Shown one piece after another: positions 1 to 7,961 of a stretch of 19,742 nt of DNA (positions within the stretch are counted from its first letter, which is position 1; the number at the start of each line of letters is the position of its first letter). Position numbers and translations under genes: made by a program. The stretch spans positions 1 to 19,742 of the forward strand of contig DATGMB010000157.1 in NCBI GenBank assembly GCA_035293845.1. Reading direction: 5' to 3'. Under the pieces are notes generated by a model. The model worked only from the letters and a program-made list of their open reading frames with translations, ran no database searches and was not told where the DNA came from. This stretch comes from DATGMB01 sp035293845 (lineage in GTDB: Bacteria > Acidobacteriota > Terriglobia > Bryobacterales > Bryobacteraceae).

Positions 1-264
1 TCCTGTCCAGCAGGCTGACGAACGTTGCACGACGTGGGTCCGAACTTAGGTTGCCCTGGCCATTGGGCATCGGACGTCGCTCCGGTACGGGCTGCATCTC
101 GCCTAACGAGCAGCTCCTTTTCGGTTATGACAGTAGCACGCACGCCGGCGCTTTCCGGCCCGGGGTTCTTGTAAGTAGCTGGGGATAGGGCAAATAGAGT
201 TTTGGATGTCGTGGGACGAGGGGAGCCGGGGTCAGGGATCGGGGGTCGGGGCTGCGGCGGTGGA
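1..264. other. Left-edge region with no recognised gene
   Basis: Nothing identifiable is seen here. One plus-strand frame, entering from the left edge in the phase of base 3, stays open to a TAG at 186-188. It would encode about 61 residues rich in Gly, Ser, Arg and Leu, including SPNEQLLFGYDSSTHAG. It could be the C-terminal end of a gene starting outside the window, but open frames of this length are expected by chance in GC-rich DNA and I do not recognise the peptide. The other two plus frames contain several stops before 200. No tRNA-like cloverleaf or inverted terminal repeat was noticed. The stop of the minus-strand hypothetical gene lies at 265-267. Confidence 0.3.
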
Positions 265-978
265 TCAGACCGTTGGGAGGACGACGGCTTGGGCGGGCGC
301 GGCCGGCCAGGGGGTGGGGGTCAGGGGCGACGGGGAATCGGGGGAGAGAGTTGACGGAACGAAGCCAATCTGGCCGGAAGTGGGTTCGGCTTCAGCGGGT
401 TGCGGCGTGTGGGTGGGATCTTCGACGGCTGTGAGTTCCTCTTCCACGGCGCCGGGTTCTTCCGTGAGGGCGTCGGGATCGGCTTCCGGTTCGGAGGTCC
501 GACGGGCCCGGAGCTCGTCGAGTTCGCGGATGGCCTGGCGGGTGGAGCGTTCGAGGGCGGAGACGCGGCGTTGGAGGCGTTCGAGGTCGCGGGAGAGGGC
601 GACGAAGCCCTGGCCGAGGGGCCAATGGCGGTCGAGGACGTCGAAGCGGTTGTTGGGACGGGTGGCGGCGGCGGTCTGGTAGTGGTGGCCCCAGAGCTCG
701 GCTTCGATGAGGCTCATGCGGCGGCTGATCCACTCGTTGCGGACGATGGCGTCGACGAGATCGCGCTCGCACGGAGTGGCGGGCTGGAACTCCCGGTGGT
801 ATTCCTCGGTGAGGGTTTCGAGCTCATCGGGCCATTCGCCGCGAATGACGAGGTTCTCGGAATGAATCCCGGAGCGGAAGGCGTTCATGCGGGAGATTGC
901 TTTGCCGGCCTGGGTGCGGGGACCGGTGGACTTTTGCGCGTTGCGGCGGTTGGCCGCGATCTGTTTCTCGGATGCCAT
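265..978 (-). CDS. Conserved hypothetical protein (KQIAANRRNA/STGPRT family)
   Basis: This 237-residue protein has unknown function. Its N-terminus (KQIAANRRNA at about 5-14, STGPRT shortly after, then a GKA-RMNAFRSG stretch) matches a family I recall as multicopy in Acidobacteria and Planctomycetes, with no established role. The middle (about 60-170) is charged and helical and may form a coiled coil (DLERLQRRVSALE). From about residue 170 the sequence becomes rich in Glu, Pro, Thr and Ala and is probably disordered. No signal peptide or membrane segment is seen. The ATG start is preceded on its strand by a purine-rich AAGAGGAAAGAG that can serve as ribosome-binding site. It diverges from hsdM, 205 bases away. 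The basic N-terminus might bind nucleic acid, but that is a guess. Plus-strand open frames over the same DNA are judged to be shadows. Confidence 0.75.
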   Translation of the reverse strand: MASEKQIAANRRNAQKSTGPRTQAGKAISRMNAFRSGIHSENLVIRGEWPDELETLTEEYHREFQPATPCERDLVDAIVRNEWISRRMSLIEAELWGHHYQTAAATRPNNRFDVLDRHWPLGQGFVALSRDLERLQRRVSALERSTRQAIRELDELRARRTSEPEADPDALTEEPGAVEEELTAVEDPTHTPQPAEAEPTSGQIGFVPSTLSPDSPSPLTPTPWPAAPAQAVVLPTV

Positions 979-1128
979 AACGATTCTCTTTCCTCTTGCC
1001 GGCAGTGGCCGTGCGGTTCAGGGATAGCACGCGAGGGATGCGGTTTGAGGGGGGTGGGGCGTGGAAGTGGTTGAGGGAAGGGGAGAAATATTGTTGCGGT
1101 TGCGGTGAATGCAAGGCATCCGGCTGAG

Positions 1129-1146
1129 TTAAGATCGTCAACTTAA
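1129..1146 (+). promoter_or_regulatory. Short inverted repeat upstream of hsdM, possible operator/promoter region
   Basis: TTAAG at 1129-1133 and CTTAA at 1142-1146 form a perfect 5-base inverted repeat with an 8-base spacer. It lies 38 bases before the hsdM start, in the 205-base gap between divergent genes. TAAGAT at 1130-1135 resembles a -10 box and overlaps the left arm, but no good -35 box is found 16-18 bases upstream. Restriction-modification operons often have autoregulatory control, so an operator here is plausible. The repeat is short enough to be chance. Confidence 0.25.
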
Positions 1147-1183
1147 AGCCTGAATTATCTCTTCGAAAGGACCCCGTCCGCTC

Positions 1184-3214
1184 TTGACCAATTACGCCGA
1201 CCGCCTCGTCCCGTTCATCTGGGATATTGCCGACCTCCTCCGCGGCCCGTACCGCCCGCCCGAATACCGCAAGGTCATGCTCCCCATGACCGTCCTGCGG
1301 CGTCTCGATTGCGTTCTGGAGGCGACGAAGACGAAGGTCCTGGAAGAAGCCAAGCGCCTCAAAGGCCAGCCGCCGGCGCTCGTGGACAAAATGCTGCGGA
1401 AGGCCGCGAAGCAGCCGTTCTACAACACGAGCAAGTACGACTTCGCCAAATTGCTCGGCGACGCCGACGGCATGGCGCGCAACCTGTGGCACTATATTCA
1501 GTCGTTCTCCCCAGAGGTCCGCGGGCTCTTCGGACATTTCAGCTTCGAGCAGCAGATCCAGAAGCTCGATAAATCCAACCGGCTGTTCAAGCTGGTGCAG
1601 AAGTTCGCCGAGGTGGATCTCCACCCCGACGCTGTTTCCAACCTGGAGATGGGCCGCAGCTTCGAGGAGCTGATCCGGAAGTTCAACGAAGCCGCCAACG
1701 AGGAAGCAGGAGACCACTTCACCCCGCGCGAGGTCATCCGCCTCATGGTGGACCTCATCTTCCTCCCGGATTCTGCCACTCTCCAGCAGAAGGGCGCCGT
1801 TCGGACGCTCTTCGACCCCGCCGCAGGGACCGGCGGCATGCTCTCGGAAGCCGCGAAGTATATGCGCGAGCTGAATCCGGATGCGAAACTCGTCCTCTTC
1901 GGCCAGGATTACAACGCGGAGGCTTACGCCATCTGCGGGTCCGACATGCTCATGAAAGGCGAGGACATCGAGCATATCCAGTTCGGCGATTCGCTGGGCG
2001 ACGGCAAGACCTTCGACGCCTTCCCCGGTAAGAAGTTCGACTACATGCTCGCCAACCCGCCCTTCGGCGTGAAGTGGGAGGCGGAGGAGAAATTCGTTCG
2101 CGAGGAGCACGAGAGCCAGGGCTACGACGGCCGCTTCGGGGCCGGCCTGCCGCGCATCAATGACGGGTCTTTCCTGTTTCTCCAGCATATGATTTCGAAG
2201 ATGAAGCCCTATGCGCATGGCGTAGAGACCGGCACACGCCTGGGCATCGTCTTCAACGGCTCGCCGCTCTTCACCGGGGACGCCGGCTCGGGCGAGAGCA
2301 ACATCCGCAAATGGATCATCGAGAACGATTGGCTGGAAGGGATCGTCGCGCTGCCGGACCAGCTTTTTTACAACACCGGCATCAACACCTACATCTGGAT
2401 CGTCACCAACCGCAAGGCGCGCAAGCGGAAGGGCAAGGTGCAGCTCGTCAATGCCGTCGAGTTCTACACCAAGATGCGCAAGAGCATGGGGAACAAGCGC
2501 AACGAGCTGAGCGAGGCGCAGATTGCCGAGATCGTGCGCATTTATGGGGCGTTCGAGGAAGGCGAATACTCGAAGATTTTCGATAACGACGATTTCGGGT
2601 ACCGGAAGATTACGGTCGAGCGGCCGCTGCGGCTGAGCTTTTCCGCGACGCCGGCGCACGTGGCGGCGCTCCAGGAGTCGCGCGCGTTCGCTGCGCTGGC
2701 TACGTCCCGGAAATCCGGCAGCGCGGGGCGCAAGGAGGTGGAACGCGGCGAGCGGTTGCAGCGGGATCTGCTGAATGCGCTCGGAAAGCTGCCCGCCGGG
2801 CAGGTGTGGCTCGACCGGGAGGCGTTTCTGACCGCGCTGGATGAGTTGCTGGAGGCGGAGGGACTCGCGATCCCGGCGCCGGTACGCAAGGCGATCGTCG
2901 CGAGTTTCGGCGAGCGCGACGAGAACGCTGCCGTCTGCCGCGATGCGGACGGCAACCCCGAACCCGATCCCGAGCTGCGCGACACGGAGAACGTGCCGTT
3001 GAAAGAGGACGTTCACGAGTACTTCGCGCGAGAGGTGAAGCCGCACGTGCCGGATGCGTGGATCGATGAGGAGAAGACGAAGGTGGGCTACGAGATCCCC
3101 TTTACCCGGCATTTTTATAAGTACACACCCCCGCGCCCGCTGGAGGAGATCGAGCGGGAGATCCGGGAATTGGAGGCGGAGATTGTGAAGGGGTTGGCGG
3201 CGGTGGGGCGATGA
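1184..3214 (+). CDS. hsdM: Type I restriction-modification DNA methyltransferase subunit M (HsdM)
   Basis: This 676-residue HsdM transfers a methyl group from S-adenosylmethionine to adenine N6 in the site bound by HsdS. The complex is M2S1 as methylase and R2M2S1 as restriction enzyme. An HsdM N-terminal helical domain (about 5-140, with FIWDIADLLRG and VLRRLD) precedes the N6-adenine methylase domain. AdoMet-binding motif I is DPAAGTGG at 211-218 and catalytic motif IV is NPPF at 291-294. The protein is longer than the roughly 530-residue E. coli HsdM because of a C-terminal extension (about 480-676) ending in a charged helix, as in other HsdMs of this longer class. The TTG start is chosen because MTNYADRLVPFIW aligns with the usual HsdM beginning; GAAAGGA at 1165-1171 is a rather distant ribosome-binding site. 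The stop overlaps hsdS as ATGA, implying translational coupling. Confidence 0.95.
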   Translation: MTNYADRLVPFIWDIADLLRGPYRPPEYRKVMLPMTVLRRLDCVLEATKTKVLEEAKRLKGQPPALVDKMLRKAAKQPFYNTSKYDFAKLLGDADGMARNLWHYIQSFSPEVRGLFGHFSFEQQIQKLDKSNRLFKLVQKFAEVDLHPDAVSNLEMGRSFEELIRKFNEAANEEAGDHFTPREVIRLMVDLIFLPDSATLQQKGAVRTLFDPAAGTGGMLSEAAKYMRELNPDAKLVLFGQDYNAEAYAICGSDMLMKGEDIEHIQFGDSLGDGKTFDAFPGKKFDYMLANPPFGVKWEAEEKFVREEHESQGYDGRFGAGLPRINDGSFLFLQHMISKMKPYAHGVETGTRLGIVFNGSPLFTGDAGSGESNIRKWIIENDWLEGIVALPDQLFYNTGINTYIWIVTNRKARKRKGKVQLVNAVEFYTKMRKSMGNKRNELSEAQIAEIVRIYGAFEEGEYSKIFDNDDFGYRKITVERPLRLSFSATPAHVAALQESRAFAALATSRKSGSAGRKEVERGERLQRDLLNALGKLPAGQVWLDREAFLTALDELLEAEGLAIPAPVRKAIVASFGERDENAAVCRDADGNPEPDPELRDTENVPLKEDVHEYFAREVKPHVPDAWIDEEKTKVGYEIPFTRHFYKYTPPRPLEEIEREIRELEAEIVKGLAAVGR

Positions 3215-4572
3215 GGAAGCGGCACGCAGGCCTGCGCTGGGTGCAAGAACTCCCGCCTGGCTGGACGGCTAAGCCCCTGCGGGCTGTGGCGAGCTGCCGC
3301 GTCAGCAGCGTGGACAAGCTCAGCGAGGAAGGGGAATTGCCCGTCTGTCTCTGCAATTACACGGATGTGTACTACAACGAGGCGATCACCCTCGCTTTGC
3401 CGTTCATGCAGGCCACGGCGAGCGCCGATGAAATCTCCGCCTTCCGTCTACTACCAGGCGATGTCCTGGTCACAAAGGACTCTGAGTCGTGGGACGACAT
3501 TGCGGTCGCGGCGCTTGTTAAGGAAAGCTCCCCCGATCTCGTTTGCGGCTATCACCTCGCGATACTCCGGCCAGACCCGGCGGAAATCAGTGGCGAGTTC
3601 CTGCTGCGTTGCCTCCAGGCGAGTTGTGTGAACCATCAATTTCAGGTCGCCGCCACTGGCGTCACCCGGTTTGGCTTGCCAAGATGTGCGCTGCGGGCAT
3701 CGCTCGTGCCCGTCCCGCCGCTGGAGCGTCAGAGGGATCTCTGCAAGCGGCTGGATCGGGCACTTGGCGAAATATCGGCTCTCGTTGCGAAGAAGCAGCG
3801 GCTAATCGAATTGCTGGAGGAGAAGCGGGCGGCTGCGGTCAGCCGAGCCGTTACAGTCGGTCTCGACCCTACAACCACCACGAGGGAGCTCGGCGAAGCC
3901 TACTGGCGCGAAGCTCCGGCACACTGGACGGCGACACGGTTGAAGTTCGTACTTAGGGGCATCGAGCAGGGCTGGTCGCCTCAGTGCGATTCCCGCGTGG
4001 CCGAGGCCGACGAGTGGGGTGTACTGAAGGTCGGCTGCGTGAACGGCTGCACGTTCGACGAGGCAGAGAACAAAGCGCTCCCTCCCGGCCTCGACATTGA
4101 AGAGCGGTATGAGATCCGGCCGGGGGACGTACTGATCAGCCGAGCGAACACTAGGGAACTCGTCGGCAGCGCCGCACTGGTCACCACAGTGCGGCCGAAG
4201 CTACTGCTCTGCGATAAGCTCTACCGCCTGCGCCCCGGCCCGCGGATCACACCCGCATACGCAACCTTGCTCCTTCAATCCGTACCAGTCCGGTACCAGA
4301 TGGAGTGCGAGGCGACCGGCGCGAGTGGGTCGATGCAGAATGTCGGGCAGGACACCGTCCGAAATCTCCGGGTAGCCATTCCTCCCTTAGAGGAGCAAGT
4401 GAAAATTGCGGAATGGGCCTTAGCGCAGTCGGCCAACTTTGGCAAGCTAGCGGCAGCGCTCGAGACAACCATCGCCCGTCTCCGCGAATACCGCTCCGCC
4501 CTGATCACCGCCGCCGTCACCGGCCAGCTCGACATCAGCAAGCACGAGAAAAAAATGGAGGCCCTCGCCTGA
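3211..4572 (+). CDS. hsdS: Type I restriction-modification specificity subunit S (HsdS)
   Basis: This 453-residue HsdS determines the bipartite DNA target of the complex. Two target-recognition domains are visible: TRD1 at about 1-168 (QELPPGW near the start) and TRD2 at about 225-390 (EAPAHWTATRLKFV near its start). Each is followed by a conserved helical spacer that sets the distance between the half-sites and contacts HsdM: PPLERQ from 169 to about 219, and PPLEEQ from 391 to about 443, the latter ending AAVTGQLDIS. Both TRDs and both spacers appear intact, so this is a full-length subunit rather than a half-subunit. The ATG overlaps the hsdM stop by four bases. The stop overlaps the hsdR start by one base (TGATG). 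The recognised sequence cannot be deduced by eye, because TRDs are the most variable part of these systems. Confidence 0.95.
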   Translation: MRKRHAGLRWVQELPPGWTAKPLRAVASCRVSSVDKLSEEGELPVCLCNYTDVYYNEAITLALPFMQATASADEISAFRLLPGDVLVTKDSESWDDIAVAALVKESSPDLVCGYHLAILRPDPAEISGEFLLRCLQASCVNHQFQVAATGVTRFGLPRCALRASLVPVPPLERQRDLCKRLDRALGEISALVAKKQRLIELLEEKRAAAVSRAVTVGLDPTTTTRELGEAYWREAPAHWTATRLKFVLRGIEQGWSPQCDSRVAEADEWGVLKVGCVNGCTFDEAENKALPPGLDIEERYEIRPGDVLISRANTRELVGSAALVTTVRPKLLLCDKLYRLRPGPRITPAYATLLLQSVPVRYQMECEATGASGSMQNVGQDTVRNLRVAIPPLEEQVKIAEWALAQSANFGKLAAALETTIARLREYRSALITAAVTGQLDISKHEKKMEALA

Positions 4573-7559
4573 TGGTGGATCATCGTGAAATCGCGTTCGA
4601 AGAGGCCATCGAGCACTCCCTCCTGACCGCGGGCGGCTACGAAAGGGCCGACCCTGCCGCGTACGACCGCACCCGCGCGCTGCACCCGGAAATCGTCCTC
4701 GATTTCGTCCGCGGGACGCAGCCGAGAGGCTGGAAGGTGCTGACCGATTACTACGGCGCGAACGCTGCGGACGCGTTTCTCACCGAGCTGGTCCATGCGC
4801 TCGACGCACGCGGCACGCTCGACGTGCTGCGCCACGGCCTCGACTTCTTCGGCCAGACCTTCGCCCTCGCCTACTTCGCGCCGGCGAGCGGAATGAACCC
4901 GGAAACCGCGAAGCTCTACCGCGCCAACGGCCTCACCGTGACGCGGCAGCTCCATTTCAGCGTGCAGCATGAGCAGTCGGTCGACCTGCTGCTTTCGGTC
5001 AACGGGCTCCCCGTCGCCACGGCCGAACTGAAGAACGCGTTCACGGGGCAGACCGTGAACAACGCCATCGCGCAATATCGGGGCCGCGACCACCGCGAGC
5101 CGCTCTTTGCGTTCAAGAAGCGGGCGCTGGTCCACTTCGCGGTGGATACGGATACCTGCTATATGACCACGCGCCTCGAAGGCGAGGAAACGCGCTTCCT
5201 GCCGTTCAACCGCGGCAACGGGAAGGGCGCGGGGAATCCGGAAAACCCGAACGGCTACCGCACGTTCTACCTGTGGGAGCAGATCTGGCAGCGGGATAGC
5301 TGGCTCGACCTGCTAGGCCGCTTCCTCCACGTGGACCGCTCGGGGAAGCAGGAGACGCTCATCTTTCCGCGGTACCACCAGGTGGACGCCGTGCGCAAGC
5401 TGACGGCGGGCGCGCGGGCATCGGGGCCGGGGAAAAACTACCTAGTGTGGCATTCGGCGGGGAGCGGCAAGAGCAACAGCATTGCGTGGCTCGCGCATCG
5501 CCTCTCCAGCCTGCACGACGCGCAGGACCGGAAGGTGTTCGATAGCGTGGTGGTGCTGACGGACCGGCTGGTGCTCGATAAGCAGCTTCAGGACACGATT
5601 TACCAGTTCGAGCACAAGACGGGCGTGGTGGTGAAGATCGATGAGGATTCGAAACAGCTTGCCGACGCGCTACGCGCGGGCGCGCCGATCATCATCACGA
5701 TCCTGCAGAAGTTTCCGTTCGTGACCAAGCACGCGGGCGACCTGCCGGAGCGGCGCTACGCGGTGATTGTGGACGAGGCGCACAGCTCGCAATCGGGCGA
5801 GAGCGCCGCGCGCATGAAGGCAACGCTGGCGGGGGAGCGCATCCGGGAGATCGCGCGGAAGCGGGCCGCAGAGGAAAATCTGCCGGATTACGAAGAGGAA
5901 GTGATCCGCGTGATGGAGGGGCGGAAGCAGCAGCCCAACCTCAGCTTCTTCGCTTTCACGGCAACGCCGAAATACAAGACCATCGAGATCTTCGGCCAGC
6001 GCGACGCCAACGGCGAGCCGCAGCCGTTCCACGAGTACAGCATGCGGCAGGCGATCGAGGAAGGCTTCATCCTCGACGTGCTCAAAAACTATACGGTTTA
6101 CAGCACCTACTACGGACTGCTCAAGGCGGCGCAGGACGATCCGGAGGTGGAGAAGAAGAAGGCCGCGAAGGCTCTGGCGCGCTTCATGCGCCTGCACCCG
6201 CACAATATCGCGCAGAAGACCGAGGTTATCGTGGAGCACTTCAGGCAGAACGTGCGGCATCGCGTCGGCGGGCGGGCGAAGGCCATGGTCGTCACCGGCT
6301 CGCGGCTGGAGGCGGTGCGGTACAAGAGGGCCGCGGACGAATACATCCGGGCGAAACAGTACAACGATCTGCGGACGCTCGTCGCGTTCTCGGGCTCGCT
6401 GGTGGACCCGGACGATCCCACCGGCGAGGAACTCACCGAGGTCAAGATGAACGGCGGGAAGATCAGCGAGAAGCAGCTTCCGGAGGAGTTCAAGAAGCGG
6501 GAGTACGGGATTCTGATCGTCGCGGACAAATATCAGACCGGGTTCGACCAGCCGCTGCTTCACACGATGTACGTCGATAAGCGGCTGGCGGACGTGCAGG
6601 CGGTGCAGACGCTCTCGCGGCTGAACCGGGTGCATCCGGGCAAGGAAGACACGTTCGTTCTGGATTTCGTCAACGCCCCCGAGGAGATCCAGCGGGCTTT
6701 TCAGCGCTACTACGATACGGCGCCGCTGGTGACGGGTAAGCCGGATCCGCGCCAGCTTTACAATCTCAGGGCGGAACTCTACGCGACGTTCCTCGTGCAG
6801 GAGATCGAGGTCGAGCAGTTCGCCGCCGTATTCTTCAAGCCGAGAAGGAAGGAGAGTCCGACCGATAACGCCCTAATGAATTCTATTGTTGATAAGGCGG
6901 TGGCGCGATTCGGCGAGGCGCCGGAGCAGGATCAGGAGGAATTCCGCGGGCGGCTAGAATCCTTCCGCCGGCTCTACTCGTTTCTCTCGCAGGTGATTCC
7001 GTTCGGCGACAGCAAGTTGGAGAAGCTGGACGCTTATCTCCGGTTCCTCGAAAGCAAGCTGCTGGCGCGCGCGGGGACCTGCCGGCTCGATCTCGATCAG
7101 GATGTGCGGTTGAAATATTACCGGCTCCAGAAGATCAGTGAAGGCCGCATCGCGCTCGAAGCGGGCGTTCCCGGAACGCTGAAGGGCCCCTCCGACGTCG
7201 GCACGGGCCGCGCCGAGGATGAGCAGGTTCCGCTCTCGCGCGTGGTGGACGTGCTCAACGAACGCTTCGGCACCGAATTCACCGAGCGGGACGAGCTTTT
7301 CTGGGAGCAGGTGCGCGCGGACGCGGCGGCGGACGAGTCAGTCCGCGACGCCGGCGAAGCCAACACCATCGACAACTTCGCCCACGTATTCGACCGTAAG
7401 CTCGAAGAGATCGTGATCGAGCGCATGGACCGCAACAGCGATCAGGTGGTGCGCTTCCTGGACAATCCCGAGATGCGTGAGTGCATCACCCGGCTGATCC
7501 GCAATCAGGTGTATGCCCGCATCCGCCAACAGTCCGGAACACACGCCGCAGAGGTATGA
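4572..7559 (+). CDS. hsdR: Type I restriction endonuclease subunit R (HsdR)
   Basis: This 995-residue HsdR is the ATP-driven translocase and nuclease of the complex. The N-terminal PD-(D/E)xK nuclease domain shows D138 and E152-L-K154, followed by a conserved Q168-Y169. The superfamily 2 motor has Walker A AGSGKS at 296-301, DEAH at 401-404, motif III FTATP at 462-466 and motif VI QTLSRLNR at 679-686. The last roughly 200 residues are a charged helical domain for binding the methylase core. All key residues are present, so restriction activity is expected. The frame is open upstream to 4305, but ATG 4572 is chosen because it overlaps the hsdS stop and begins MVDHREIAFEEAIEHSLL, a typical HsdR opening. 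The gene order is M-S-R with no insert between genes. Confidence 0.95.
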   Translation: MVDHREIAFEEAIEHSLLTAGGYERADPAAYDRTRALHPEIVLDFVRGTQPRGWKVLTDYYGANAADAFLTELVHALDARGTLDVLRHGLDFFGQTFALAYFAPASGMNPETAKLYRANGLTVTRQLHFSVQHEQSVDLLLSVNGLPVATAELKNAFTGQTVNNAIAQYRGRDHREPLFAFKKRALVHFAVDTDTCYMTTRLEGEETRFLPFNRGNGKGAGNPENPNGYRTFYLWEQIWQRDSWLDLLGRFLHVDRSGKQETLIFPRYHQVDAVRKLTAGARASGPGKNYLVWHSAGSGKSNSIAWLAHRLSSLHDAQDRKVFDSVVVLTDRLVLDKQLQDTIYQFEHKTGVVVKIDEDSKQLADALRAGAPIIITILQKFPFVTKHAGDLPERRYAVIVDEAHSSQSGESAARMKATLAGERIREIARKRAAEENLPDYEEEVIRVMEGRKQQPNLSFFAFTATPKYKTIEIFGQRDANGEPQPFHEYSMRQAIEEGFILDVLKNYTVYSTYYGLLKAAQDDPEVEKKKAAKALARFMRLHPHNIAQKTEVIVEHFRQNVRHRVGGRAKAMVVTGSRLEAVRYKRAADEYIRAKQYNDLRTLVAFSGSLVDPDDPTGEELTEVKMNGGKISEKQLPEEFKKREYGILIVADKYQTGFDQPLLHTMYVDKRLADVQAVQTLSRLNRVHPGKEDTFVLDFVNAPEEIQRAFQRYYDTAPLVTGKPDPRQLYNLRAELYATFLVQEIEVEQFAAVFFKPRRKESPTDNALMNSIVDKAVARFGEAPEQDQEEFRGRLESFRRLYSFLSQVIPFGDSKLEKLDAYLRFLESKLLARAGTCRLDLDQDVRLKYYRLQKISEGRIALEAGVPGTLKGPSDVGTGRAEDEQVPLSRVVDVLNERFGTEFTERDELFWEQVRADAAADESVRDAGEANTIDNFAHVFDRKLEEIVIERMDRNSDQVVRFLDNPEMRECITRLIRNQVYARIRQQSGTHAAEV

Positions 7560-7654
7560 GCGGGAACCGGCATAACGGCCGATTGCGATTTATATTTCGC
7601 CTGGATCAAGTAACTTGCGCACAGTGGCGGGCAATCTGCCATGTGCGGGGGAGT

Positions 7655-7942
7655 ATGCTCACTGCCGTGGAGCGCCTTTCACGAAACGATCGCATCTGTG
7701 CCGTGGCAGCGGCCGCGGCGCACGATTTGAACGATGACTTGACGGTCATTCTGACCAGCGTCAGCGACAGCATCCGCTCGCTGGAGCCCGGCCACCCGGT
7801 GCGGGGGCTCCTCCTCGACCTGCAGTCTGCGGCGCAGCGCTGCGCCTGGACGGCGTCGGGCCTGTTGAACTTCACCGCCCGCCGGGGCGTCCGCCCTTCC
7901 GCGGCCTCGATGGGCCGGCTGGTCCAGGAGGAGATGAGATAG
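7655..7942 (+). CDS. Small protein made of an isolated histidine-kinase dimerisation/phosphoacceptor domain
   Basis: This 95-residue protein is probably a lone DHp (HisKA-like) domain. AAAAHDLNDDLTVILTS around H23 resembles the H-box of hybrid histidine kinases whose usual form is AHDFNNLLT. A helical hairpin follows (LLLDLQSAAQRCAWTASGLL). No N/G-box ATPase domain, receiver domain or sensor domain is present; the stop comes right after the second helix. It may act as a phosphotransfer or dimerisation partner, or be a decayed kinase. The start is uncertain: ATG 7655 is used, with GGGGGAG just upstream but unusually close. GTG 7643 and ATG 7556, the latter overlapping the end of hsdR, are in the same frame. 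It ends 19 bases before tsaD. Confidence 0.6.
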   Translation: MLTAVERLSRNDRICAVAAAAAHDLNDDLTVILTSVSDSIRSLEPGHPVRGLLLDLQSAAQRCAWTASGLLNFTARRGVRPSAASMGRLVQEEMR

Positions 7943-7961
7943 ACGCGCTAAGGTAAAAATA

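Noticed and set aside
824..3112. Long minus-strand open frame (762 codons) opposite hsdM
   Set aside because: It mirrors the codon pattern of hsdM in GC-rich DNA; the translation is low-complexity and shows no family, while the plus strand has clear HsdM motifs.
4305..4571. Upstream start for hsdR at 4305, giving 1084 residues
   Set aside because: The extra 89 residues overlap the conserved second spacer of hsdS in another frame and do not resemble HsdR.
7625..7639. Sigma-54-like element TGGCGG-N5-CTGC before the small histidine-kinase domain gene
   Set aside because: GG and GC spacing fits, but the match to TGGCAC and TTGC is poor, and no enhancer or activator site is seen.
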